Source: QHCF01 sp003244275 (lineage in GTDB: Bacteria; Actinomycetota; Acidimicrobiia; Acidimicrobiales; QHCF01). Taken from it: a stretch of 64,000 bases of DNA. The position numbers and the translations under genes were made by a program. The stretch is from the NCBI GenBank assembly GCA_036806345.1, contig DAIROT010000001.1:39488-103487 (forward strand). The letters are read 5' to 3'. Below, piece by piece: positions 32,961 through 42,319 of the stretch. The notes under the pieces were generated by a model. It was given only the letters and a program-made list of their open reading frames with translations. It searched no databases and had not been told where the DNA came from. How positions within the stretch are numbered: position 1 is the stretch's first letter; every line of letters starts with the position of its first letter.

Positions 32961-34280
32961 ATGTCAGACTGCCTGACCGTTGCCCCGGCCGTGGAGTTGC
33001 CGGGGCGACGTTTGGAGACGACCTGTGAGGAGGTCGATGTGGCACAGGGTAGCCCGAAGGTGCGACCGAGGAGGGGACGGGGCGAGGGTTCCATCCCAAA
33101 ACAACGGCCCGATGGCCGGTGGGAGGGGAAACTGGATCTCGGTTACGTGGGTGGTAAGCGCCGCCGGAAATCGGTCTATGGCCGTACCCGGACTGAAGTG
33201 GCCAGCAAGCTCCGGAAGTTGGCGACGGGCCTGGAGGAAGGACAGCCTCCCGGAGACGACCGGACGACGGTGGCATGGTGGCTGAGACATTGGAGCGACA
33301 CGATTCTCGTCCGACGCTTGGCGAACGGCACGCTGGCCGATAAAACGGCGAACGGTTACGCCGACATCGTTCGACTCCACCTGATTCCCGAACTCGGCCA
33401 TCTCAAGCTGGCCAAGTTGGCACCTGAACATGTGGACAGCCTCATCTCGACCAAACAACAGGCCGGCTACTCGCCCAACACCTGTCGGCTCATCCGCACA
33501 ACCTTGCGTCGTGCACTGAATGATGCGCGCCGCTCCGGAAAGGTCACCCGCAACGTGGCTGAGTTGTCCGAGCCGGTGGCAGTGGGCAGGCGTGCCTCTA
33601 CATGGCTAACCCCCGAGGAAGCGAGGATCCTGCTTGGCGCGGTCCGTGGGCACCGGCTGGAGGCTCTGTACCTGGTCATCCTGGGCCTGGGGCTTCGCCG
33701 GGGCGAGGCGCTGGCCCTCGCCTGGTCGGATGTCGACCTCGATGCTCGCACCCTCCGCGTCGGGGCGAGCCTGGCCCGTCAGCGCACACGGGACGGCGGA
33801 ACGGCCGCCACCCACCTGGTGATAAGCCGTCCCAAGACTGCCTCATCGTGGCGCACCCAGGCCTTGACCGACCCGGTGGTGGAGGCACTGCGTGAGCATC
33901 GGAAGCGCCAGGCTGCTGAGCGACTGGCCGTTGGACCGGCGTGGGACGACCACGGGCTGGTCTTCACGACAGAACTGGGCCATACCCTCGACCCGGACAA
34001 CTTCTCGCGGGCCTTCACCCGAATCGCCCAAGAGGCCGGTTTGGGGAAGCGTCACCCCCATGAGCTTCGCCACTCGGCGGCGACGTTCGCCTTGGCCCAA
34101 GGGGTGCCCCTTCATGTTGTGTCATCCACGCTGGGGCACTCCAGCATCGCGGTCACCAAGGACGTTTACGGGCACTTGGTGGAGGAGCAGCGCCGAGAGG
34201 CCGCCGAAGCCGTGAGCCGGGTGCTATGGGGGAGCAGTCCCAACCCAGAACCGACCCGGCGGCCGTCGCCCGGCCTATGA
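32961..34280 (+). CDS. int: Tyrosine-type site-specific integrase
   Basis: Integrates and excises the element by strand exchange at attB/attP. The N-terminal arm-binding domain (GRGEGSIPKQRPDGRWEGKL) has the three-strand AP2-like pattern; the SAM-like core-binding domain is near 105-195. The catalytic domain has Arg in LRRGEALALAWSDVD, Lys in the SRPKTASS beta-hairpin, HELRH (His-x2-Arg), LGHSS and the nucleophile Tyr in KDVYGHL. All catalytic residues are present. 439 residues; GTG 33039 is an alternative start. It points towards tRNA-Arg. Confidence 0.93.
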   Translation: MSDCLTVAPAVELPGRRLETTCEEVDVAQGSPKVRPRRGRGEGSIPKQRPDGRWEGKLDLGYVGGKRRRKSVYGRTRTEVASKLRKLATGLEEGQPPGDDRTTVAWWLRHWSDTILVRRLANGTLADKTANGYADIVRLHLIPELGHLKLAKLAPEHVDSLISTKQQAGYSPNTCRLIRTTLRRALNDARRSGKVTRNVAELSEPVAVGRRASTWLTPEEARILLGAVRGHRLEALYLVILGLGLRRGEALALAWSDVDLDARTLRVGASLARQRTRDGGTAATHLVISRPKTASSWRTQALTDPVVEALREHRKRQAAERLAVGPAWDDHGLVFTTELGHTLDPDNFSRAFTRIAQEAGLGKRHPHELRHSAATFALAQGVPLHVVSSTLGHSSIAVTKDVYGHLVEEQRREAAEAVSRVLWGSSPNPEPTRRPSPGL

Positions 34281-34313
34281 GATTGGGGTGGTTGGCGGCC
34301 TGCTGCCGGGAGT

Positions 34314-34337
34314 TAGGTCGTCAAGTAGGTCGTCAAG
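34314..34337 (+). repeat. 12-bp direct repeat between integrase and tRNA-Arg (arm-site candidate)
   Basis: taggtcgtcaag occurs twice head to tail, 49 bp from the tRNA 3' end. Paired short direct repeats next to att are typical integrase arm-binding sites. Confidence 0.55.
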
Positions 34338-34385
34338 CGGGCTGGGCCTTGGAGCAAATACCCCTGCTGACCTGCACTTTCTCTG

Positions 34386-34459
34386 CGCGCTCGGCGGGAT
34401 TCGAACCCACAACCTTCTGATCCGTAGTCAGATGCTCTGATCCGTTGAGCTACGAGCGC
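34386..34459 (-). tRNA. tRNA-Arg(ACG), probable integration site
   Basis: 74 nt. Acceptor GCGCTCG/CGAGCGC, D stem GCTC/GAGC, anticodon stem TCTGA/TCAGA with loop CTACGGA (anticodon ACG), T arm GTGGG-TTCGAAT-CCCGC with one T-G pair. No encoded CCA. The 3' half faces the integrase; a complete tRNA is retained, as expected if the element restores the 3' end. Confidence 0.95.
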
Positions 34460-34491
34460 CAGGGCCAATTGCGAGTCTACAGTTGGCCTGG

Positions 34492-34580
34492 CGGAGAGGG
34501 AGGGATTTGAACCCTCGGACCCAGTTTCCCAGGTCAACTCATTAGCAGTGAGTCCGATTCGGCCGCTCTCGCACCTCTCC
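34492..34580 (-). tRNA. tRNA-Ser(GCT)
   Basis: 89 nt with a long variable arm. Acceptor GGAGAGG/CCTCTCC, anticodon loop CTGCTAA (anticodon GCT), T arm GAGGG-TTCAAAT-CCCTC. It lies 32 bp upstream of tRNA-Arg on the same strand. Confidence 0.95.
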
Positions 34581-34631
34581 TTGCCGCCATCGTAGGCGAT
34601 GAGGAGCAGCGCTGGCGGTCCTCGCTATCGT

Positions 34632-34647
34632 CGCACACCTGTGTGCG
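34632..34647 (-). terminator. Hairpin after the ligase gene
   Basis: CGCACA-CCTG-TGTGCG, a perfect 6-bp stem with a 4-nt loop, 15 bp past the ligase stop on the minus strand. No T tract. Confidence 0.45.
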
Positions 34648-34661
34648 GTGGGTGGTACCGC

Positions 34662-36230
34662 TCACTGCGCCGGACGCTCTCGGACTACCGAGCGGGGGTC
34701 CTTGTCGGAGCGCAGGCCCTGGAAGCTCGGATGGCGAAGGCGGCCGTCGCGGGTCCACTCGGTGAAGGCGATATCGGCCACCAACTCCGGCTCGACCCAG
34801 TGAGCAGTGCGATCTCTCAGCGGGTCGTCGAACGGCGAAGTGGAGCGCTCACGCTGGAGCAACTCACGGTGCAGGGTGCGAAGGGTCTGGTTGGTGAAGC
34901 CGGTGCCCACCTTGCCCGCGTATCTCAAGCGACCATCCTCGTAGTAGCCGACCAGTAGGGCACCAAACTCCATGCGGCTGCGCTGGGGCTCGGTCCAACC
35001 ACCGATGACCAGCTCCTGGCTGGCCGAGCACTTGAGCTTGCGCCAGTCCGGCGATCGTCCACCCCTGTAGGTGGACGTGGCCCGCTTGGCGATCAGGCCC
35101 TCCCAGCCCAGCTCACAGGCCCTGGACAACAGCTCCTGCGCCTCCCCTTCCAGCACTGGAGCCAGCTGCACCACCGGGCCCGGTTCGAGCATCTGGCCCA
35201 GCAAGGCCTTGCGCTCGGTGAGGCATAGATCTCGGACGTCCCGGCCCAACAGGTGCAAGACGTCGAACGCGCAGTACACCACTCGGCCGTCCGAGGCGCC
35301 CTGCTGCAGGGCCGCGAAGCCGGCGAAGTCCTCCCCGTCGAAGGCCACCAGCTCCCCGTCGAGGGTGAAGTTGTCGACCGGCAGGCCGGCCAGGGCGGCT
35401 GCCACCTCGGGGAAGCGGGCAGTGAAGGAATTGTGGTTGCGAGACCACAGCTCAACCTGGGCGCCGTTGCGCACGGCCAGGCCGCGCAGGCCGTCCAACT
35501 TGCGCTCGTAGGTCCAACCAGGGCCGGCCACGGCCAGCCAGGCCGGCGCCTTGGCCAACTCGGCCAGCATGGGCGGTTGCCAGGTGGCCCGAGCCGCGCT
35601 CCAGGTGGCCCCCTCCGGGTCGGCCGCCACTTCCTCCAGGGCCAGGCCGGACTGAACGGACAGGACGGCGGTAGCGATGATGTCCAAAGATGCGTCGGCG
35701 TGCTCGTCTCGTCGTTTGACCATGATCCAGGTCTTGTCGGCGCCTTCCCCCCGGCCGGTACGGGTCAGTGACCAGCCGCCCCGCAATTTGGAGCCCTCCA
35801 GCCAGACCGACAGGTGGCCCTGCTCGATGGCCTGGCGGACCGGCAGCGGCCGGCCCTGGTGCTCGGTCAGATTGCGATAGATCCCGGAATCCCAGACGAT
35901 GACCGCCCCTGCCCCGTAGTTGCCACTGGGAATGGTGCCCTCGAAGTGGCGGTAGTCCAGCGGGTGGTCCTCGACATGCACGGCCAGCCGCTTGGCCCTT
36001 GGGTCATAGCTCGGCCCCCTGGGCACCGCCCACGAGGCCATTACCCCATCCACCTCGAAGCGGACGTCGTAATGGAGCCGGCGGGCGGCATGCTCTTGCA
36101 CCACGAAGCTGCTTCCATTGCCCCTGCGGAGCAGTGCGTCGCCCGCCCCGGTGCCGACCACCCCGGACGGCTCCGGGGTGACATCGGGGCGCCGCTTCTC
36201 TCGATACCGCGACAGGGCGTCCTCGCTCAC
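34662..36230 (-). CDS. ligD: ATP-dependent DNA ligase D (phosphoesterase + ligase, no polymerase domain)
   Basis: Seals double-strand breaks in Ku-dependent end joining. The 3'-phosphoesterase domain occupies about residues 40-175 (FVVQEHAARRLHYDVRFEVD with catalytic His and Asp; GTIPSGNYGAGAVIVWDSG). The nucleotidyltransferase domain starts near 225, with Lys244 in motif I (YERKLDGLRG), FTLDGELVAFDGE, YCAFDVLHLLGRD, EGLIAKRATSTYRGGRS and WRKLKC; the OB-fold includes LLVGYYEDGRLRYAGKVGTG. Actinobacteria often encode the polymerase domain and Ku separately; neither is in this window. GTG 36230; 522 residues. Confidence 0.92.
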   Translation of the reverse strand: MSEDALSRYREKRRPDVTPEPSGVVGTGAGDALLRRGNGSSFVVQEHAARRLHYDVRFEVDGVMASWAVPRGPSYDPRAKRLAVHVEDHPLDYRHFEGTIPSGNYGAGAVIVWDSGIYRNLTEHQGRPLPVRQAIEQGHLSVWLEGSKLRGGWSLTRTGRGEGADKTWIMVKRRDEHADASLDIIATAVLSVQSGLALEEVAADPEGATWSAARATWQPPMLAELAKAPAWLAVAGPGWTYERKLDGLRGLAVRNGAQVELWSRNHNSFTARFPEVAAALAGLPVDNFTLDGELVAFDGEDFAGFAALQQGASDGRVVYCAFDVLHLLGRDVRDLCLTERKALLGQMLEPGPVVQLAPVLEGEAQELLSRACELGWEGLIAKRATSTYRGGRSPDWRKLKCSASQELVIGGWTEPQRSRMEFGALLVGYYEDGRLRYAGKVGTGFTNQTLRTLHRELLQRERSTSPFDDPLRDRTAHWVEPELVADIAFTEWTRDGRLRHPSFQGLRSDKDPRSVVRERPAQ

Positions 36231-36311
36231 TATGACGTCTTACCCCCAGGGACGCGTTACCCGCAGGCAGGTCGCCAGCCACTGTCACAGTGATCAACTA
36301 GCTTGCTGGCT

Positions 36312-37145
36312 GTGCGGTTCGGGATTGACGTCGCCCAACAGCGGATGGACTGGGACGAGTTGCTGGGCCGGGCTCGCCTGGCCGAGGAACTCGGCTTCGA
36401 CGGCGCCTGGGGGTTCGACCACTTCCAGCCCATGTACGGCGAGGGCCCCGGCAACTGCTTCGAGGGCATGACCACCCTGGCTGCTCTGGCCGGTGCCACC
36501 ACCAGGATCCGCCTCGGCCTGCTGGTCACGGGCGCTACTTACCGCCACCCGTCGGTGCTGGCCGCTCAGGCGCTCACCATCGACCACGCCTCACACGGGC
36601 GCCTCGAGCTGGCCCTGGGGGCGGCCTGGTTCGAGCCCGAGCACCGGGCTCTGGACATCGACTTCCCGGGGCAGGGCGAACGCTTCGACCGCCTCGAAGA
36701 CACCCTCGAAGTAATCACCCGCCTGATGACCGGCGACTCCGTCTCCCTCGACGGCCACCACTTCCACCTCCGGGACGCCCAGATGCGGCCGGCCTCCGTC
36801 CAGCGCCCGCACCCACCCATCTGGATTGGCGGAACCGGCCCTCGTCGCACCCTGCCGCTGGCGGCCCAGTGGGCCGATGCCTGGCATGCCTTCGGCTCGC
36901 CTGAGTCATTGCGGGAGGCGTCGACCCGACTGGATCATCTGGCCGAGGAGGCGGGCCGGGAGCCGGCGTCCATCCTGCGGGCCGGCTCCCTCTCGCTGGA
37001 CGGGTCCCTCGAGGAGGTGCGCAGCACCGCCCAGGCCTGGCGGGAGGCCGGTTGGGGCTACCTGGTGTGTGGCTGGCCGGGTGAGGGACGCCAGAGAGTA
37101 GAGGAGTTCGCGGCCCAGGTCCTACCCGACCTGGCTGGCCAGTAG
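36312..37145 (+). CDS. LLM-class F420-dependent oxidoreductase
   Basis: TIM-barrel luciferase-like protein using reduced F420 or flavin. It has FGIDVAQQRMDWDELLGRAR, then GFDGAWGFDHFQPMYGEGPG, TTRIRLGLLVTGATYRHPSV, LELALGAAWFEPEHRALDID, RFDRLEDTLEVI and PHPPIWIGGTGPRRTLPLAA, all typical of the F420-dependent TIGR03560-like group. GTG 36312 is chosen; TTG 36303 is an alternative. 277 residues. The substrate cannot be predicted. It converges with the helicase gene, overlapping its 3' end by about 24 bp. Confidence 0.88.
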   Translation: MRFGIDVAQQRMDWDELLGRARLAEELGFDGAWGFDHFQPMYGEGPGNCFEGMTTLAALAGATTRIRLGLLVTGATYRHPSVLAAQALTIDHASHGRLELALGAAWFEPEHRALDIDFPGQGERFDRLEDTLEVITRLMTGDSVSLDGHHFHLRDAQMRPASVQRPHPPIWIGGTGPRRTLPLAAQWADAWHAFGSPESLREASTRLDHLAEEAGREPASILRAGSLSLDGSLEEVRSTAQAWREAGWGYLVCGWPGEGRQRVEEFAAQVLPDLAGQ

Positions 37146-40100
37146 GTCAGCTTCGTTGACCGGCAGNNNNNNNNNNGTAGGTGACGGTGTTGGTGCGGAT
37201 GGCCGGCACCCGGGGGCCAGGAGTGAGGATGCCCACCAGGTTGAGTGGGTCGGCGGCCGACAGCCGCACGATGACCTCCCCAGCCCGCGGCGCCCGGCGG
37301 AGCGCACGCAATTGGTCAACCGCCTCTGGCAGGGCGTACTGCTCGCCGGTGAACCCGGTGACGAACCGGCCGCCTCGAGCCGTGCCCCGGGCCTCCATCC
37401 GTCGCAGCGCCCACAGCACATCCCGCCACGGCAGACCCAGGTTCTCCCGGGTCACCACATCCCTGAACACCACCCCCCACCGGGCCAGAAGCTGCTCGGC
37501 CACCGCCTCAGCCAGGGCGTCGCGGTCCTCGATCACCCCGGCGGAGGGCAGCAGGGACCAGCGCCCAGCCCCGGTCGTGGTACCACCGGGACCTCGGCGC
37601 AGGCCGCGGCGGCGCCCCTGGCGCAGTTGAACCGGCACCCTGCCGGCCAGGAGCTCCCGCACCCCGGCGAAGCCGTCGGCGGTCACCAGTCCCCGCGCCA
37701 CCCCGTCCCACAGCGCACTCTCCACCTCGGTGGGTAAGCGGCGGGCAGCGGCCGCCAGGTCGCCGGCGAAAAGCGCGCCCTGTGCCCCCAGGGCGTCGAG
37801 GATGTCGCGAGTGGCGCCCACCGCCGGAGGAACGGGGCTGGCCTGACCGCGCGCCGCCTGCAGCAGCCAGGCCAGGTCGGCCCGAAGGACAATGGTGACC
37901 GGAGTGGCTCGCGACGTGGCGGCGGCCGGACGGGGCCCTGGGTCGGCACTGGCATCCCGCAGGGCCAGTCGCCCCCAGGCCAGCTCACCAGCCCCGCACA
38001 ACTGATCCAGCCAGTCGGCCCGGTACCCGGCCACCCGGGCCGGCAGGACGGCGCCCTCCCAGGCCGCGGCCGGCAGCTCGAAGCCCTGAAGCTGCTCGAT
38101 CACCGCCACCAGCCCCGACCGGCCCTGGCGGCGAGTGCCCGGCGTGACGTGCTGCCACGCCAGCAGGAAGCGCATCAGGTCCTGAGCGGTAACCGGCTCG
38201 ATCTCGGCCCGCAGACGCCGTTGGGTGTAGGTGTGGATACGGCTGAGCAGCCGCCGGGAGCACCACTGCTCCCCGCTCAGGTTCGGGTCGAAGCGGCCCC
38301 GCAGGGCGAAGCCCTCGTGCTCCAAACGGCCCAGGGCGATGGCGACGGCCCCGTCTGACAGCCCGGTAGCCAGGCCCACCTCAGCCGGGCGCACCGGCCC
38401 GAGGGTGTCCAGGTGGCCCCGCACTGCCGCCACCGCGGCGTCCTCCCCCTCGGAGGAACCCACCTCGCGAAAAATAGCCCCTACCGCCTCCAGCCCCTCG
38501 GCCGCGCACCACAGCTGCACCGCGCCCGCGGCTACCACCGCCACTCGACCCCGGCTGGCCAGGGCGTCGTACCATTCCTGCCACTCGGCCCGGGGCCGGC
38601 ACACCACCAGGGACGCCAGCAGGTCGTGGAGCTCGTCGGCGTCCCGGGGGTCGGGGGCGGCCTCGGAGCGCACCCGGGCGATGGCGTCGGGGTCCAACGC
38701 AGCCAGGTCGCCGGCCGCCACCGGCAGACCCCGGCGCAGGCTGATGGCCCGGCTGCGGCGCTCCTCAAGGGGGGCATCGTCGAGGTAGGTGAACGGCCGG
38801 CCGTTGAGGATCTCATGGGCCAGAGGAGACGGCTCGGTGGTGTCGCAGCAGGTGACGGCCACTTCGCCGGTCTCCATGCCCTTGACCAGGCGGACCAGGC
38901 CGTCGATATCCATGGCCTCGTGCAGGCAGTCATGCATGGTCTGGGCTACCAGGGGATGGTCGGGGATCGGGATGGGCCCGGTGACGTTCTCCTGGCAGGC
39001 GGCCAGGGCCGGGAACACCGCCGCCATCAGGTCGTTGGCCTCCATGCGCTGGATGGGTGGTGGGTTCTTGCGACCCCCCCGGTAGCGCAGGACCACCAGG
39101 GAGCGGTTGAGGTTCCATCTCCAGCGGGCGGCGAACATGGGCGACGCCAGGGTGGCCTGACGCAGCACCTCCTCCACCGTGGCGGAGGCCAAGAAGCGGG
39201 CCACTGATTCGAGGGGGAAGCTGTGCTGGGGGCCGAGCGACAACAGCACGGCGTCGTCGCTGGCCGCCGCCTGCAGCTCGAAGTCAAAAGACACGCAGAA
39301 CCGCTTGCGCAGGGCCAGCCCCAGGGCTCGGTTGACCCGGCCGCCGAAAGGGGCGTGGACGATCAGCTGCATGCCCCCGGTGTCGTCGAAGAACCGCTCG
39401 ATGACGATGCCATCCAGGGTGGGGAGGCGCCCCAGGGCGGCCCGGCCGGCGCTCAGGTAGGCAACGACCATGGCGGCCACCTCGGCGTCCACGCCGCAGT
39501 GCTGCGAGACCCACGCCTGGGCACTCTCCCGGTCACCGTCGGCCCGGCCACCGTCGGCCGCCAAGCGGGCATCGACTCCCTCCCGTAGTGCGGAGACCTC
39601 GCCCGACAGCTCCTCGGTGCGGGCTGGCGCCTCTCCCAGCCAGAAGGGCACCGATGGCGGGGCGCCCTGGGCGTCGGTCACCCTTACCGTGCCCGGCTCG
39701 ACCCGGCGAATCCGCCACGAGGTGCTGCCCAGCAGGAACACGTCGCCGGCCATGGACTCCACCGCCCAGTCCTCGTTGACCGTGCCGACGAAGGTATCGT
39801 CCGGGTCGGCCACCACCCGGTAATCGCCCGTCTCGGGGATGGCACCCCCAGAGGTCAGGGCGGCCAGCCGGGCCCCCCGGCGACCCGCCAGCTCCTTGTT
39901 GACCTGGTCGCGGTGGACGTAGGCGCCCCGCCGGCCGCGCCCGGTGAGGATGCCGTCGGACACCAGGGCGATCACCTCGTCGAAGGCTTCCCGGCTGAGG
40001 GTGGCATAGGGGGCGGCCCGACGCATCAGTTGGTACAGGTCGTCCTCCGCCCAACGCTCGGCGGCGCACTCGGCCACCACGTGTTGGGCCAGGATGTCCA

Positions 40101-41334
40101 GGGGAGCCAGCGGCGGATGGATGGCATCCAGGTTGCCGGCCCGGATCCCGCCCAGCAGCGCGGTGCACTCCACCAGCTCGTCTCGGGTCATGGGAAACAG
40201 GCGGCCCTTGGGAGTGCCGCTGCGACTGTGGCCCGACCGGCCCACCCGTTGGAGGAAGGTGGCCAGGCTACGGGGAGAGCCGAGCTGGCACACCTGCTCC
40301 ACCGGGCCGATGTCGATGCCGAGCTCCAGGGATGCGGTGGCCACCAGCACCCGCAGCTCACCAGCCCGGAGGCGAGTCTCGACCAGGAGGCGGCGCTCCT
40401 TGGACAGGCTGCCATGGTGTGAGGCGACCTGGTCCTCGCCCAGCCGTTCGCCCAGCCGATGGGCGATGCGCTCGGCCATCCGGCGGGCATTGACGAACAC
40501 CAAGGTGGTGCGGTGGGCCCGTACCAACTCGGCCATGCGGTCCAGGATCTCGTCCAGCTGCTCGGCCGAGGCCACCGCCTCCAACTCGCTGCCGGGCATC
40601 TCGATCGCCAGGTCCAGGTCTCTCTGGTGGCCAACGTCGACGATCGTGCATGCCCGCCCGGCCCCTACCAGCAGCCGGGCCACCGCCTGCATGGGCCGCT
40701 GGGTGGCGGACAGGCCGATCCGAGTCGGGCGGTGCTCGCAGAGCCGTTCCAGGCGCTCCAAGGTCAGGGCCAGATGGGATCCCCGCTTGTCCCGCGCCAC
40801 GGCGTGGATCTCGTCCACGATGACGGTGCGGACCGGCCCCAGCAGCGCTCGGCTGCGCTCGGCGGTGACCAGCAGGTAGAGCGACTCGGGGGTGGTGACC
40901 AGGAAGTTGGGCGGTCGGCGGATCATGGCCGCCCGCACCGCCGCGGGGGTGTCCCCGTTGCGCACCTCGACTCGCAGCTGGGGCGCCACCATGCCCAGCT
41001 CGACCGCGATCTCTTCGATCTCCCGCAACGGCGTCTCCAAGTTGTGGCGGATGTCCACCGCCAGGGCCTTGAGGGGCGAGACGTACACCACCTGGGTGGC
41101 GCCGTTCAGGTCGTCGCCCTTCTCGGCCGCCCGGTAGAGCTGATCGATGCAGACCAGGAATCCGGCCAGGGTCTTACCCGACCCGGTGGGGGCGGCGATC
41201 AGGGTGTCGGAGCCGGACGCGATGGGAGCCCAGCCACCAGCCTGTGCCTCGGTTGGTCCGTCGGGGAACCGGGCCTCGAACCAGGCTTTGACGGCCGGGT
41301 GGAAGCCGGCCAGGGCCGAATCTTGCGTTGTCAT
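37122..41334 (-). CDS. lhr: Lhr-type DEAD/DEAH-box helicase (crosses the N run)
   Basis: Large ATP-dependent 3'-5' helicase of the Lhr family, implicated in DNA repair in mycobacteria. Motif I APTGSGKT (48-55), motif Ib TTPES, motif II DEIH (174-177), motif III LSATQRP, motif V ATASLELGID, motif VI QRVGRSGHS; then the winged-helix Lhr core and the long Lhr C-terminal domain (HTYTQRRLRAEIEPV, DLMRFLLAWQHV). After NTVTY come the N run and then LPVNEADLLASQVG-stop. In other family members this spot reads YRDGLPV. The end at 37122 assumes that the gap is nine bases, giving 1403 residues; as written the frame shifts. ATG 41334. Confidence 0.9.
37167..37176. other. Assembly gap (10 N)
   Basis: Ten N inside the last codons of the lhr gene. 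The sequence on both sides encodes neighbouring parts of one conserved C-terminus, so little is missing; nine bases restore the frame. Confidence 0.95.
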
Positions 41335-41374
41335 CCCCGACGTGTCCGGCATCGAGCCTCCCGCCGAGCAAGAG

Positions 41375-41380
41375 TACTGT
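41375..41380 (+). promoter_or_regulatory. -10 box (TACTGT), leaderless start of the ABC exporter operon
   Basis: TACTGT ends 6 nt before GTG 41387, in the 52-bp gap between the divergent lhr and ABC genes. No ribosome site is present. Confidence 0.5.
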
Positions 41381-41386
41381 CGTGTT

Positions 41387-42319
41387 GTGACAAGTGGCTC
41401 GGTGACTCCGGTGATCGAGGTCGAGGGCCTGCGCAAGTCCTACGGCAGCTTCGAGGCGCTGCGGGGAGTCAGCTTCGACGTGGCCGAGGGGGAGGTGCTG
41501 GCCGTCCTGGGCCCCAACGGGGCCGGCAAGACCACGGTGGTGGAGATCCTGGAGGGCTACCGCCCCCGCGACGCGGGCCGGGCCAGCGTGCTCGGGGTTG
41601 ACCCGGCCCGCGGCGGTGCCGACCTGCGCCAGCGAGTGGGCATCGTGCTCCAGGAGTGCAGCATCGACAAGTACCTGACGGTGGCCGAGGTGGTGAGGAT
41701 GCACTCGGAGTACTACCGCCGGCCCCGCCCGGTCGACGAGGTGATCGGCCTGGTGGGGCTGTCGGAGAAGGCGGGTAGCCGGGTCAAGACCCTCTCGGGC
41801 GGCCAGCAGCGCCGCTTGGACCTGGCTCTCGGCCTGATCGGCGATCCCGAGCTGTTGTTCCTGGACGAGCCCACCACCGGCTTCGACCCGTCGGCCCGCC
41901 GCCAGGCGTGGGAGGTGGTGAGGAACCTGTGCCTACTGGGCAAGACGGTCCTGCTCACCACCCACTACATGGACGAGGCCCAGGCCCTGGCCAACCGGGT
42001 GATCGTCATGGCCGCCGGCCAGGTGGTGGCTCGGGGCACTCCTGAGTCGATAGGGGGCCGGGCTGACGCCGACGCCCGCATCCGCTTCCTGCTACCGACC
42101 GGCCTGGCCCTGGCCGACCTGCCGGTGACGGCTCGGCCGGAGGCCAACGGTGTCGTGCTGGTGGAGACGTCTGAGCCGACCAAGGCCCTGCACCGCCTCA
42201 CCGGTTGGTCGCTGGAGCGGGGCCTGGAGCTGGAGGGACTCAGTGTCACCCGTCCCTCACTGGAGGATGTGTACATCTCGCTCACCACCGTCCCCGCCGT
42301 CGAGACCGAGGCGCCATGA
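41387..42319 (+). CDS. ABC-2 exporter ATP-binding protein
   Basis: ATPase of a drug or lipid exporter of the DrrA/CcmA type. Walker A GPNGAGKTT, Q-loop VLQECSIDKYL, signature LSGGQQRRLDLAL, Walker B ELLFLDEPTTGFD and the His switch TTHYMDEA. The 70-residue C-terminal domain ends with the common LEDVYISLT. 310 residues; the start GTG 41387 gives MTSGSVTPVIEVEGLRKSYG. Overlaps the permease by ATGA. Substrate unknown. Confidence 0.92.
   Translation: MTSGSVTPVIEVEGLRKSYGSFEALRGVSFDVAEGEVLAVLGPNGAGKTTVVEILEGYRPRDAGRASVLGVDPARGGADLRQRVGIVLQECSIDKYLTVAEVVRMHSEYYRRPRPVDEVIGLVGLSEKAGSRVKTLSGGQQRRLDLALGLIGDPELLFLDEPTTGFDPSARRQAWEVVRNLCLLGKTVLLTTHYMDEAQALANRVIVMAAGQVVARGTPESIGGRADADARIRFLLPTGLALADLPVTARPEANGVVLVETSEPTKALHRLTGWSLERGLELEGLSVTRPSLEDVYISLTTVPAVETEAP

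Larger units (their letters stand above)
25094..34386. mobile_element. Probable integrated element at tRNA-Arg (left end not defined)
   Basis: A tyrosine integrase (32961-34280) ends 105 bp from the 3' end of tRNA-Arg(ACG), the classic arrangement for tRNA-targeted integrative elements. To its left lie a primase-polymerase replication protein and small genes of unknown function, unlike the housekeeping genes on both sides. I searched the region by eye for a second copy of the tRNA 3' end (about 20-45 bp) and found none, so the left boundary near 25.1 kb is a guess based on gene content. No relaxase or FtsK-type translocase is visible, so it would be mobilisable at most, or decayed. Confidence 0.5.

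Noticed and set aside
25094..34386. AICE-type conjugative element
   Set aside because: No FtsK/TraB-like translocase, relaxase or excisionase could be identified, so I call it only a probable integrated element.
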